From assembly GCA_020536535.1 (NCBI GenBank), contig JAHLWZ010000751.1, forward strand, positions 98,074 through 162,073: DNA of 64,000 nucleotides. Reading direction: 5' to 3'. The notes beneath the pieces are model-generated. The model did no database searches. It was not told the origin of the DNA and saw only the letters and a list, made by a program, of their open reading frames with translations. Source of the DNA: Pelomyxa schiedti (lineage: Eukaryota > Evosea > Pelobiontida > Pelomyxidae). This document shows, piece after piece, positions 1-10,946 of the stretch (position 1 is its first letter; each line of letters begins with the position of its first letter). Both the position numbers and the translations under genes were made by a program.

Positions 1-86
1 CGCGGGTGGCAGTGAACTTTCGTCCTCCCGCATTTCGCGTAAATGACCGTGTAAAGGGGAGGAAGGCGAAGGGAACTTTGTTTTGG

Positions 87-1887
87 TTAGGACAGCGAGA
101 TTCGAAGCGTCCTGGCCAGGTGCCTCCTGAAGGCTGGCGTGTGGTCATCGTCCTCAGAGTATGGTTCGTAGGACATGACGAGGTTGTAGACGTCGCGGAC
201 GGTGTAGCTGGCTCTTTGCATTGCCTGATTAATCGCCGAAAGTTCCCGCAGTATGCCTTGATCACCCCAGGTGGAGAACTCCATGCGAAGTCCTGAGGCG
301 GAGGCCGCAATGACCTGCTGCAGGAACTTGAGCCGTATATCTCCTCCCTGTTTTGTTTGGAGAGCATTGTAAGTGCGGAAGTTTCCGGGTGTTTAGAGGT
401 TGAGTGCTTACAAATGCGCCACAACCCCACCCACCAGTTGATATGGTATTGGCATGGGGTGGGTTGCTGGGGTCCCCGCGGAAACCAACATACGCTTTTT
501 CTATATCTCGAATAATGCACTCTTTGTTGAATTGCACAAGCATAACAGCATCTATGGCTACAATTTGTGGGATAGGTAAATCGCCTGCCTCTGTCGGGCT
601 GAAGATGCCTTGATTAACAGTCAATGGAGAGTGATAGACAAGGATGGAGATACCCGCAAATTTAAACGTATTTGAATATCCCGTATATTTTACAGTTTGT
701 GGAGCCCCAGACATGATTATGGCCTCGTGGTCTCTCATTCGCTGTGAAAAGAGCATTCCAATGAACAAATAGGGTCTAACAGAAAATAAGATCTCCTCCT
801 AATTTTGTGTGAGTGTTTCAGCTGCCAATTAGCAGTACTTGTGTTGCAGATGGGATTATACTTCCTATGTGCAGATCGGCATTTGCAAAATCCACAAACA
901 TTCCAATTCCAGGAATTTCCATCGCGCCTGTGTGAATATTCACTGGGGAAATAGGAACGTTCAACGTTTCCCATCTGGGGAACCGAGAGACGTCCAAAAA
1001 GCTTCGGTGAAATGTTACGGCGCCTGCGGAAATTGAGCACGCCAGGATCAGTGGGCTTGGTGGTCACGCTTACCCTTTTCCATGTAATCTGGAAAACACA
1101 GCGCCATGTAGAATGTTGAAATGAAGCATTTTATCCTCTCTACCCCAACACGGTATGAAGAGCCATAAACTAGTAGCCAATCAATTTGCCCCCATTCAAC
1201 GGGAGCAAACCCAAATGGTGGCTGCGGAAGAGCAGCAATTTGATCAGCATAGTCCACTTGGTTGCCAAAAAAGGCATTTGCCAGCAGAGATAAGCACACA
1301 GGATTTGGGACTGTCACACTGGCCGTGTGGCCAGCTTGCAATACTTGAAGTCCTGTGCCATTTTCCCACTCTGCTAGAACCCGCGGAAGCCTGAGAGCAA
1401 GAGCTTGTATTTTTGGCAGAACAGCATCGTAGAAAGAAGGTGCATGCTGACTCCCAACAGTAGAAGCTGCACTAGAGGATGCAGTGGAATCCGTGGCACT
1501 ATTTGCTTGCACGGATTCCGAGCACAAAGTAGAGGAAGTTACAGGAACAGGAAGAACAGATGTTGCAGCTGGAGTGCCAAACCAATCAATGGCCTCCTGC
1601 AACCCAACAAGGGGTGCTGCCTTTTCGTACTCTAAAACAACGTTTCTGGGCTGGGTTCGCACAACAGAATATGCTCTTTGGTGAATGACATTAACAGCCT
1701 CACGAAGCCTTCAAAAAAAAAAAAAAGACTGAGTTAAAAAATAAACGGCGGGAAAGGAAGAGATAGACGAGGCTCACTGCTTCCAGGAAGAAATAGGCTT
1801 CGAAAGAACTGAGGCTACAAAAGACCAGTGATCAGAGTAACTAGGTACGAACCGAAACGGTGGTAGCGACGATACGGCCTTGGACAT
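87..1887 (-). CDS. Poly(ADP-ribose) glycohydrolase (PARG-like)
   Basis: Five exons with four short introns (about 1703-1773, 1022-1071, 800-840 and 340-405) give roughly 515 residues. The start ATG at 1887 is the first in a frame that continues through the first splice. An N-terminal helical region precedes CLSLLANAFFGN. It is followed by ERIKCFISTFY, GAVTFHRSFLDVSRFP, GMFVDFANADLHIG, TQEEILF, GYSNTFKFAG, IVAIDA and TGGWGCGAFGGD, the order seen in PARG. PARG removes ADP-ribose chains from proteins in nucleus and cytosol using the vicinal glutamates of Q-E-E. Those are present and span an intron. The usual GGG loop before them is replaced by a segment around HIGSIIPSA, so activity is uncertain. 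The gene is divergent from the membrane protein at 2323. Family identity is strong; catalytic competence is not established. Confidence 0.88.
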
Positions 1888-2322
1888 ATTTTATGGAACA
1901 AATGGGAATTTTCTTCTGGAGAAGAAGGCAAATCTTGCCAATTCGCGTGGAGTGTTATCCAATTGGCAGAACTTGCAGGCAACTCAAATTCCATAAGCGG
2001 GGGGGACAGATGGGAGAGCTCGTTCCTTATGTTCGACCAGAGTAATTTGCTTGATTATGCTGGTTGATGTGGTAGATGTTGATGGATCTCAACTAATATA
2101 TGTTTCCTTTCTCTGCCTTGGAGAGTGATGAGAACGCTAAACTTAGCGCAATCGGTGTAACAACGGTAATCCCGAATAAGCAAAGAAGAGGAATAATCAA
2201 CCACAAACCAACAAACCGACAAACCGTCGGTTGGAAACAAACACAAAAACAGCACAAACACCCCGGCCTGAAAACAAAACAAAAAAAAAACAAAAAACAA
2301 CAACAAAAAACCTCTCGTCGAC
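1888..2322. promoter_or_regulatory. Divergent intergenic region, PARG / membrane protein
   Basis: These 435 bases separate two divergent start codons. The right part (about 2200-2320) is A-rich with repeated CAAACAAAA-type runs just before the ATG at 2323, resembling an unstructured 5-prime leader. No clear TATA element was seen. Its role as a shared promoter is inferred only from gene orientation. Confidence 0.35.
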
Positions 2323-2901
2323 ATGGGGCACCACAAAACACCAGCGGTTGTGATGGGCATCATTCTGTCCTCTACATTTGCTCTTGCCACGGCTCTTAGT
2401 GCGGCCTTGGTTGGCCTGTTTGTGCACTGGATTTGGAACGCCATCGACCCTTCTTGGAGCGAAGCTAGTGGGTATATTATCATTGGTGCCATCGCCGAAA
2501 TTTTGGGCTTTGCGCTTGTGGTGTGTTTTTTTTTTAAAAAAAATCGCCTCACCGCTTTTTTAGGGCATTGCCCTTGCAAATTTGATTGTATTTTCCATTG
2601 TAGGCCACCATCTCCAGAACGGGGCAGGTTTTTTCGTTTCTTTCGTTTTCAAAAGAAGTAACTGCTTGTAGTTTATGTGATAGGAATCATAGCCTTCGTG
2701 TTCTGTCTGATTTTGTCAGTTATTTATCTGATAACAGTTTGTAAGTTTTTGCACGTCCGTAACAAATTGTGTTGTAATCTAATTATCCCAAAAGGGTTTT
2801 TCCCAATTGTGGCCTTACCTGCTGCCACTGTCTCTTTGGCCATGTCTACAACCATCACAGTCCTCACAATGGCAAGTCATGAGAAGGAGGAATCCTCGTA
2901 A
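2323..2901 (+). CDS. Small four-helix membrane protein, unrecognised
   Basis: Four exons splice into about 145 residues, ending at the TAA after SHEKEESS. The frame stays open if introns run about 2520-2562 (ending ttttttag), 2626-2671 (ending ttgtag) and 2742-2795 (ending caaaag). The product starts MGHHKTPAVVMGII and has four hydrophobic segments: near residues 9-33, 48-75, 85-110 and 112-135. The tail is short and charged, and there is no cleavable signal beyond the first helix. The layout recalls tetraspan or MARVEL-like proteins, but I see no diagnostic Cys motif and do not assign a family. Clean splicing and consistent hydrophobicity make it a real gene. The function is unknown. Confidence 0.6.
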
Positions 2902-3025
2902 GGATTCAGTTTGTTTTTGTAGTAGGAAAATTTTGTGCAAGCTGGAAAATTGCATATATGAGTTTCTTCTTTTATTGTTGATGTGTGGTGGTTTCTTTTG
3001 TACAATCCGTGTTACATTCTTCAAA

Positions 3026-6000
3026 TCAAGATGATGAGGAGGAGCCGGAGGACACGGAGGAAAGTGATGACGAGGAAGATGAGGAGGAGCCTGACTGCGA
3101 AGAGAGGCTAAAGGAATTCGCTGATTGCGAATCGGTGTGAGTGTGTGAGGAAGTGGGCTTGTTGGGCCGTAGTTGTTGTACAAGCCAATTGTTCCAGTCC
3201 TCAAAGGGAATCTGTTGTGCATTGGCACTCTTCCACAGGTCAGATATCAGTATGTTGCTGTAACTGACTTTTTCGTGGAGATACCGCAATTTCGTTGCGT
3301 AAGCTGTTGCCCAAAAGTGTCTGTGGAAGTTTTGTTAATTACATAGGAGAACTAGGGTGAGAAAAACACACTTAATTTGCATCTCTGCGCACTTCTTTTG
3401 TAGTACATCGGGTTCTGGAAGCGGAGCCGGGTGGTGCGGTGGTGGTGGTAGATTAGCGCGTAATTGTGAAGGCGTTTGTGTCCGCGGTGGAGGTCTTTTT
3501 GCTTTGGTTGGTTACGTTCAACAGGAAGGGGAAAGGAATACTCTTCGAATTCTTTAAGTTTGGCTTTTTTCTCTTCCAACAATTGCAGTGCTTCCTTCAT
3601 ATCACGATCCAGTTTTTCTGTCTCTTAACATAAAGTAAGGTGCGCACTTCATTCATTGACACTTACCTGATTGTAGGAGCTGCTGTTTAGCTGTGGTACA
3701 CGATGAATTAACTTCGTAAAATTGATGAAGTTGGGTTACATACATTGGAGGTCATCAAGTTTTGGACCCTCACTCTCCACTGCAGGGGTTGTACTTGTAC
3801 TTGCTTGCCTTGATACTACTAGGATGAGACCACATTAACGTAACCAAACAAAACCGGAAGGGCTGGCTATTTTGACTGTGCTACTTTCTTCTTCACCTGA
3901 GGATGTCTTCAGCATTCCAAGCATTTCCTAATTATGTCTACGGTCACGCTGGTGAATCAAAAAAATTAATACCTCCAGAGATGTTTGCTCTTTTTCAGTG
4001 GCATCACTTGGAGACTCCATACGATGTACCATTGTGTCACTAATAGGCTCACCTATAGGACCAGCCACTGTTCCACCATTGAAGGTGGCTGTGGAAGTAT
4101 TTGCCGAAGGGATCATTGTATCTTCTGGTTCTACTTGTGAGTTGTAAGACTTTTTCTTTAGCTTCGAGCTAGCTTGGGTAGAGCCCCCAGAGGTCAAAGA
4201 CGTTTTGGTACCCTGGGGTTTTTATTTTAAACAAGTTACTTTAGAAGTGCTGGAAGACCTCGTCCAGTCCCAACAATTGATATCTAGTTTGCTTGGAAAG
4301 AAGTGAAGCTTGCTCTTCAATCAACGGGAGTAAGCTGTGTCTTTGAGAACGGGCTTGTAAGATAAACGGATTCTGTTTAAGTTTAAGTTTAGGATTTGAA
4401 AGGTACTATGCAGAAACCCCAAGAAGTTCTTTAGCTGAAGGTCGTTCACTGGGATTTACTTTCAAGCATTCAGACACAAAAGAAATAATTTCAAGAGATT
4501 TAGTTGTGAGATCTCGAAAGGTTGGCGGAGGTAAGGTAGGAATCAAGAAGATAGCCTTTAGCAAGTGAGCAATGAATATGCGCCAGTACAACATACACGC
4601 ATGGGGTGAAGTTCATTTAAGGGAGGGAATCCATCTGCCATTTCAATGACTATAGATAGATGTTAACAATCCTTTCTTGAAGAAGAAAAGAACCAGTTAT
4701 TCCAAGTGACCATACATCCACCTGTTTTTCTTAAGTGGCGAGATAAAAGTGAAATAAATACTTTCGTGGTATAGCCTGCGCCTCCTGTACCATTTATAAC
4801 TTCGGGTGCCTTTTCCACTTTCACTTAGCATTACAGTAAAAGGAAGAATACGTACCATCCAATATGGAGTTCTAAACAGTATTAATGAACATTGTGCATA
4901 TTTGGACGACCTACCCAATTACTGTATGAAGCCGTGACATCGTGTCGCTTAACCTTCCCGATACACCAAAATCTGTGCCAGGTTAGACAGAGGTGAAGAG
5001 AGTGGCATACCAGCGAGCTTGCACTCACAGCGGTCATTGATGAGGATGTTTCCTGCTTTGACATCCCTGTGTAGCATTCTAACACTGTGAAGGTATGCAA
5101 GACCCTGCACAACGTCAATGACTCAGTGAAATGCATTGAATGTACCTGCAACACTTGATAACAAACATCGCTGATTTGGATTTCATTGAGCGTTTTATTG
5201 CATATTTTCATCAAATCTGAGCACGACCCTGCACAGCAGTATTCCATCACAATCCAAAGATCACAATCCTTTGAAAGTTGTCACCAAGGAACAAAACAGA
5301 AGTGAAAAGGAAATGCACTTTGAAATATGATCCAAAGTACCTAACATTCTTAAGTGAGAAGAAGGGTTAAAAGGAGGGAGTACGAGATAATGTTCGGATG
5401 CTTGCATGTCTTCATGAAATCTATTTCCCTTTTAATGTCAGCAAGATCGGTGTCCAGTTGAAGGACCTTTATTGCAACAATGTCATGAGTTTGCCGATGT
5501 TTTGCCTTCCACACAGCACCGTATGACCTATCAATGGTAAGAATGAGAAACTATTCAACATAATTGTACATTTTTTATGGGGAAAAAAAAAAAAAAAACA
5601 AACTCCAAACAAAGAACACATCCAACATTTACTGCCTCTCAAAGTAACAAGTGCGGAACACAGTGTTTGCTATTGCATACCCCTCTCCCAATTTTTCCAG
5701 CATTTCGAATTCTTGCTCCGGGTCCTGGAACACGTCGTCTATCATCCCCGCAGCAGCCGAGACAGACACAGTCCTCACAAACACCCTCCCCCCAGAGGCT
5801 CCTCCTCCTCCTCCTCCTCCTCCCATCACCCCCCCGCCGCTGGCCACACTTGCACCGGGGTCGGGCTGGGCCTGCGTCCCGCTCGGGGGCACAACCACCA
5901 CCACGGGTGGGGGTCGCTCCGTTGGGGTCGCGTCGTCTGTGGGCTCGGTGGCGGGCGGGGGCATAGGGGGCGGGACGGGCCTGGCGAGCGGGGCGCAGGG

Positions 6001-6231
6001 CGTGGGCGTGGGCGTGGGTGTGGGCGGCGGCGTGGGAGTGGGCATGGGGGGGAGTTCCTCGGGCTCGGGCGTGGGCGGCGGCGGGGACAGGTCCTGCTCC
6101 TCGCAGAGCAGCATGGGGTGCTGGGCCTCCTGCAGGGGCGGCAGGTGCCGCGTGGACCCGGCACGGGGCAGCCTCTGGGGGCGCGACGACCGCATAGATC
6201 CGTGCAACCGATGGCTTAGCCGTGCCGACAT
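3026..6231 (-). CDS. Ste20-family (MST/Hippo-like) protein kinase
   Basis: More than ten small exons run from ATG 6231 to TGA 3026. The first ~170 residues are Pro/Thr/Gly-rich, including PT repeats. The kinase domain follows: FEMLEKLGEG joined to SYGAVWKAKH, VAIKVLQLD with the ATP-site Lys, HPNIISYFGSYFKDCDLW, MEYCCAGSCSDL, LHRDVKAGNILI, LADFGVSG, VIGTPYWMAPEV, DVWSLGITVIEMADG and NPSERPSAKELL. The GTPYWMAPE block and FKDCDLWIVMEYC are typical of the MST/Ste20 group, so it should be an active Ser/Thr kinase. The C-terminal part has a Ser/Thr-rich linker and a charged coiled coil (around KEALQLLEEKKAKLKEFEE), and ends in a Ser run. A SARAH domain is not evident, so a true Hippo orthologue is unproven. 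It diverges from the WD40 gene with only 60 bp between starts. Confidence 0.88.
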
Positions 6232-6291
6232 GTCACTCTACACTCTAGGGGCCAAAGGATTTTGTTTTCTGCTTGCTTGGCAGAAGGTTTG

Positions 6292-8568
6292 ATGAGAAGG
6301 GAGGAGTCTGGAGGGAATACTGGGGGCACGGCTGGTAGGCGGAGTGGTGGATCTGATATCGTGGGGAAACTGACTGGTGAGATCATTGGTTCAGCACAAT
6401 CGCTGCTTCGGGTGAAAGGTGAAATCTTCTCATCGCCCGAAAGGAAATTAAAAAAAAAGGAAGAACAAAGGAAAGTAAGACGCAAGGCGAAGGATGTTTC
6501 TGCGTAAGTTGTTGCCGAATGCAAGCAGGTGTGCACGGTCTCGTGTTTCGTAGTCGGTGCCTTGTATTCGCGCCTGTGCACTTTTTTGTGTTTCGTAATT
6601 TTTAACCATTTCCTGGATCTTAGGGACACGACGTCAGTGCGTAGTGACAACCCATTCACCGAGATTCTAGTTCTGGCAGGACACAAAAATTTCGTTCGTC
6701 ACCTTGTTCTCCTTGATGACCACAGGTTATTTTTTAAAAATAAAAACCTCTATCATTGTTTGGCTTCCCAGCCATAACATTTTTAGGCTCTACTCTCATT
6801 CCTTCTTTTGAATAACCCTCACATTTCTTATAGACTTGCTTCAAGTGATGACTCTGGAACCATCATAATATGGGACTATGAAATGGGCTCATTGCTGCAC
6901 ACTCTGGGTGGCGAAGAGAGTGGAGGCTTGCCAACTGAGAAAGGGCATAACCTGCCAATTAGGTGCTTGCTATGCCTGGATTCTGACACACTTGTGTCGG
7001 GCTCTTCAGACAAGACAATAAAGGTAGTTCTTCGTGCACGAGCTTTATTTACTGGAATAAGATGTGGAACACTCGCACTGGTGAATGCTTTGCCACTTTA
7101 GACAACCACACAGGAAGTGTAATGGTATGTTTCTTTTTTCCTTTTTTTTTCCCTATTTGAGCTCATTTTATTCCATCAAAAGTGCTTAGCACTTGTTAAA
7201 GAGACGAAAGACACAAATGGTGTTGTAAAATTTTGTTCCGGCGGAAATGACAAGCAAATTTGCTTGCGTGTGTGGAATCCTGCAACAAGACAAGTCTCTC
7301 TATTAGCCACTGTCACTCGTAGTGAAGATGAAAGTATACAGGAGTGGTCAATTGCGATTTCTCATTCTTTTTACCTTAGATCTAAATTGTATGATTGTTC
7401 TTGGGGCTAATACTGTAGTTACCGGGTCCAATTCCGCCATCAGTGAGCATACGTTACTTTTTTTTTTGTATTTTAACGATTCTCGACAGTTACATACAGA
7501 CTAGACAGATGTGTGACTGAAAGAAGTCTCACATTTCACAGAGAATCTGTGCAATGCCTCGTAGAGCTTCAGAGTTACTTTTTTACTCCCACCCACTGTG
7601 GAATTTACGTGTTGTAGGTCCCTACAACTGCTTTGTTTCTGGCTCTCTTGATGGCGCCATAGTTATATGGAACTCAACTGACTTCACGCAAGTGATGATC
7701 TTAAACAATCCTGCTGATTACTATGACATGAAACAACATTCTTTTATTTACTGTATACGGTGCCTTCTTCCAGTTGGAGATGTATCATCTGCTCCCAAAC
7801 GACGATTTTCTCAGTGTTGAACAGCACTTTTTGATTGCAGCCATTGGATGTGGCTATATCATTTATGATCTCCAAGAGAAGCGAAAAATAGACAACAATC
7901 CAAAAGCAAATAGCATGCCAATTTCATCGATTATACCCTTATGCAACAAGTGTGACCAAAATTGTGAAAGTGGTAAAGTTATAGACCTAACTGTACTTTG
8001 CAGTACAAGATTTGTCACCTCATCCTACGACTCAACTGTTTCTCTATGGAACTCACCAACGGCCATAGTGACAGCCAGCGGGTATGTCCCATCCCTTCTT
8101 TTCTTTCTTCTCAAAAAAAAAAAAAAAAAAAGAGAACCTGGTCCACGAAACAGGCGCCAAGGGCATGTTGGATCAATGCAAGCCCACTCAGGGGCAATAA
8201 TGTCAATGGTTAAACTAAATAACCACAGTTTTGCTACATGTTCAGACGACGGCACCATTGTGGTTTGGAAGGTCCATCCCTTTTTGTAGTTATACTCTAT
8301 TCATTTTGGAACCCAGGATGAAGTTCAACAATCCGAATGGAGAAATGCCGAAGCCGCGCTGTCATTAGCTAAACACCACAATCCCTCATTCGGGTTATCA
8401 TCCTCCTCCCCTACTTCAACCACAACCTCGGCCGCGTCTCCCAACCCATCATCACAAGAACTCTCCACACCAGCGGCAACACCTGCCACAACCACAACAA
8501 CCACCACAACCACATTTTCCTCACCCTCTCTTCCTGCTGACCCGCCACCAAGCATTCACAGTGATTGA
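6292..8568 (+). CDS. WD40-repeat protein with basic N-terminus and Ser/Thr/Pro tail
   Basis: The ATG at 6292 opens a basic, Gly-rich N-terminus (MRREESGG...RKLKKKEEQRKVRRKAK). An intron joins it to a beta-propeller. WD40 units are recognisable in successive exons: VLAGHKNFVRHLVLLDD, SSDDSGTIIIWDYEMG, LVSGSSDKTIK with WNTRTGECFATLDNHTG, FCSGGNDKQICLRVWNPATR, FVSGSLDGAIVIWN, FVTSSYDSTVSLWN and ATCSDDGTIVVWK. That is about seven blades, enough for one propeller. The last exon (from about 8310) codes for a Ser/Thr/Pro tail ending SIHSD. WD40 propellers are scaffolds, and I cannot name the complex. Introns contain long T or A tracts, for example 8114-8130. Exon limits in 7100-7560 are approximate. 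Confidence 0.8.
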
Positions 8569-8708
8569 TTAATTTAACCAGACAGACAACAAACACCCTG
8601 TAGAAACCCTGCCTTAACCAAAACACAGTGTATACATGTTTTTCTAAATGAATTTTTCTCACAATCAAAATTTCCTAATTATTGCAACATTGGGGTTTGA
8701 GGCAAGTG

Positions 8709-10741
8709 TTATGTTCCGTGGGACTGACCGTGACGGAGGGTGTCAGTGGTGTATTTTAGAACTGTGGAAAGGTCTGTGTACTCTATTATCGACCTGACAT
8801 AGAATGAAGAGGGCATACGCAAGGCATTGGCGAGGGCACATTCATAGAGCTTAGTGGACCGCGCCTTGAATTGCTCATGAAATATACACCTATTTCAGTT
8901 AATAAAAGTGAACAAACGCTCTCGTTCCCACATGTGCTCCTGTTGGCTAGAGTGGTTTTCTTCACAAGTTTCAATTGTACTTCCAATTGTTCCCACTTGG
9001 TCAGGTTGTAGTGCTCTCACAAGGTCTTGCAGAGGGTATACTTGGGAAGAAAGGTTATCTTCGACCCCTGTCGTGGAATTGAGAAAAAAGGAAATTTTGC
9101 AGTAGGGCAACCTGCTTTTGAAGCAAGCCACTTGATACACTGTCTGAAATACATAATTTGTTAGTATGCACGAATAATGTGGGAACATACTTAATTTTGA
9201 TTTTTTCATCAACGTAAAAAGTCTGTTTTTGGTTAGGGTTAGGGTTTGTCACGGGGCTTGGCTTCTTTTTTTCCTTAGGAAAGTAAAAATAACCAGAAGA
9301 AAAAAGGTTGATACACACAAGATAGAAAAAGAGTGGTTTGTGTTTACTGGCCTTACAGAGAAATTTGGCGATGTACATATTCATTTCTGCCCAAATGGTT
9401 GCCATGTTCTTTTCAGCTTTTCTGTTTAAGTGTCAATATCAATTCTCATACATTGCTTCTACGTAGAGTCGGCAAAGAGTCCACTCCTCTCTGCAAATTC
9501 CAGTGCTGAGGACTTGCATGTGCTGCCAAAGGATATTTTTACTTGGAAGCAGACACAAACGAGCTCACCTAGGTGTTGGCCCGGGATCAATGATCTTGTG
9601 GAAGGATAGAGCAATTTCACTATGGTGAACTTTCACACACAACACGCTAAGGCCCACCTCCCTGGGTACGAAGTTGCCATTTTCATCCAGATAAGCCGGT
9701 TCAAAGGCAAGGCAAAAGAAAGGGTGCATGTCAAGGTCTATTCTGGTTTCAGAGGATTTAAATGTTGGTTGCTCAAGAGAACCTGCCACAAACACAAGGT
9801 GATTTGTCATCAAGTCCACGAAAAGGGGTGATGGTGCTGTAGATTGGACGGTTCCCTCAACTGGCTTCCCAGGTTTTGTTGCTTTCGCGGCACTTCCAGT
9901 CTTTGTTGAATGTGAATGTGAATGAGAATGTGAGTGGTAGCTGTGAATTGTAAATGAGGGAAACGAAATTTTTTATATACCGTGGCAGAGAGGGTGGACT
10001 TAACACTTGAGGTTGGATTTTCTGCCTTCTTTTTTTTTTGTCTGGAACCAACATATATGCGTATTCCTCATCAGTTGACTTGCTTGCCTTTTACAATTGA
10101 GTAAGTCGACGGGTGGTCATGATACCATTAGGTGATGGCCCAGGAAAGTCTTTCCTTCGAGGTAATGCAAGGATTCATCCGCATCAGAAGAACTCTGATT
10201 ATTTGTTGTCAGTGTGAGTCAGAAAAAGAGGCATGTACATGAAACAGTATCTGTTGTTGAATTAGTTCAAAGAAAGAGAAGTATTCTTGTCTACAATTCC
10301 CCAGCCCAAAGATCGTGATGTTTCTCCGTTCCACTGGTGTGCAATTAGCGCTCTCCTGACGTCCAAAGAATCAGGTAGAGTAGCAGTAAGCCACTCTCTG
10401 AACTGAGTATTCTTCACTCCCCTATCAATTGGTCTAACAGTTACTGCCCGCTGGCAAGGTTGCTTGTCTGAGTCGCTATCTTCTTGTACAGTTGGTGTAT
10501 TTGGAGGTTCTTTGGCAGCAATTTGAGCATCAACTACAGCACCCAGGTCGAAAGTGTCGTCTCCAGATCTGCTCGCAACACAATCAAATCCCGTCGGTGG
10601 CGATGTCGGTGTGGAAGGAAAGTAAGGCGTCACTGGCGACGACGCGGTAGTAGTCGTAGAACTGGTAGATGTTGACGGGGGCACATTATCACGCCTGCGG
10701 TGCTTGTTGACCTTGTAGAACTGGTAGTAGTCGTCACCCAT
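8709..10741 (-). CDS. Maelstrom (MAEL) domain protein
   Basis: A frame can be followed through about eight introns from ATG 10741 to TAA 8709. The N-terminal ~230 residues are low-complexity with a short His-Ser repeat, a basic KKKRRQK patch and no clear HMG box. From about 9815 downward the product reads HPFFCLAFEPAYLDENGNF, REVGLSVLCVKVHHSEI and SFHKIIDPGPTP. Later come QCIKWLASKAG, LVRALQPD and CIFHEQFKARSTKLYECAL. This order matches the MAEL domain, an RNase H-fold nuclease-like domain: the E of xEVG, the FHxFIDPG element and the C-terminal C..H..C cluster. In animals Maelstrom acts in the piRNA pathway; in protists its role is little known. One His of the family signature is not obvious. 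Introns 9231-9247 and others contain no coding signal. Confidence 0.66.
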
Positions 10742-10946
10742 TTTTTCAAATTAATCCAGAGCCAGATCCCAGCCTCTGACACCACAGGAAAAAAAAAGAG
10801 AAAGTGGTTGCGTGTCAACTGTTTGCGTAACAACTAGACACGCCGGGGTCTCATGCCAATCAAAATTTCACTACACCCAAAACAGTTTTGCGGGTTTCTC
10901 TGAAAGTGCTGCAACACGAAACTCAGAAACCAATACCAAACCGTTC
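10742..10946. promoter_or_regulatory. Divergent promoter region, MAEL / RBR genes
   Basis: About 200 bases lie between the divergent ATGs at 10741 and 10947. A short upstream reading frame opens at ATG 10854 and closes soon after. The rightward gene is therefore started at 10947, whose frame remains open to the first intron. No specific element was recognised. Confidence 0.3.

Noticed and set aside
5651-6292. Gly/Val-rich plus-strand frame of 213 codons
   Set aside because: Antisense of the Pro/Thr-rich N-terminus of the Ste20 kinase, which joins in frame to the kinase domain.
9231-9247. Telomere-like GGTTAGGGTTAGGGTTT
   Set aside because: Only about two TTAGGG units, inside or beside an intron of the MAEL gene; too short to call an interstitial telomere.
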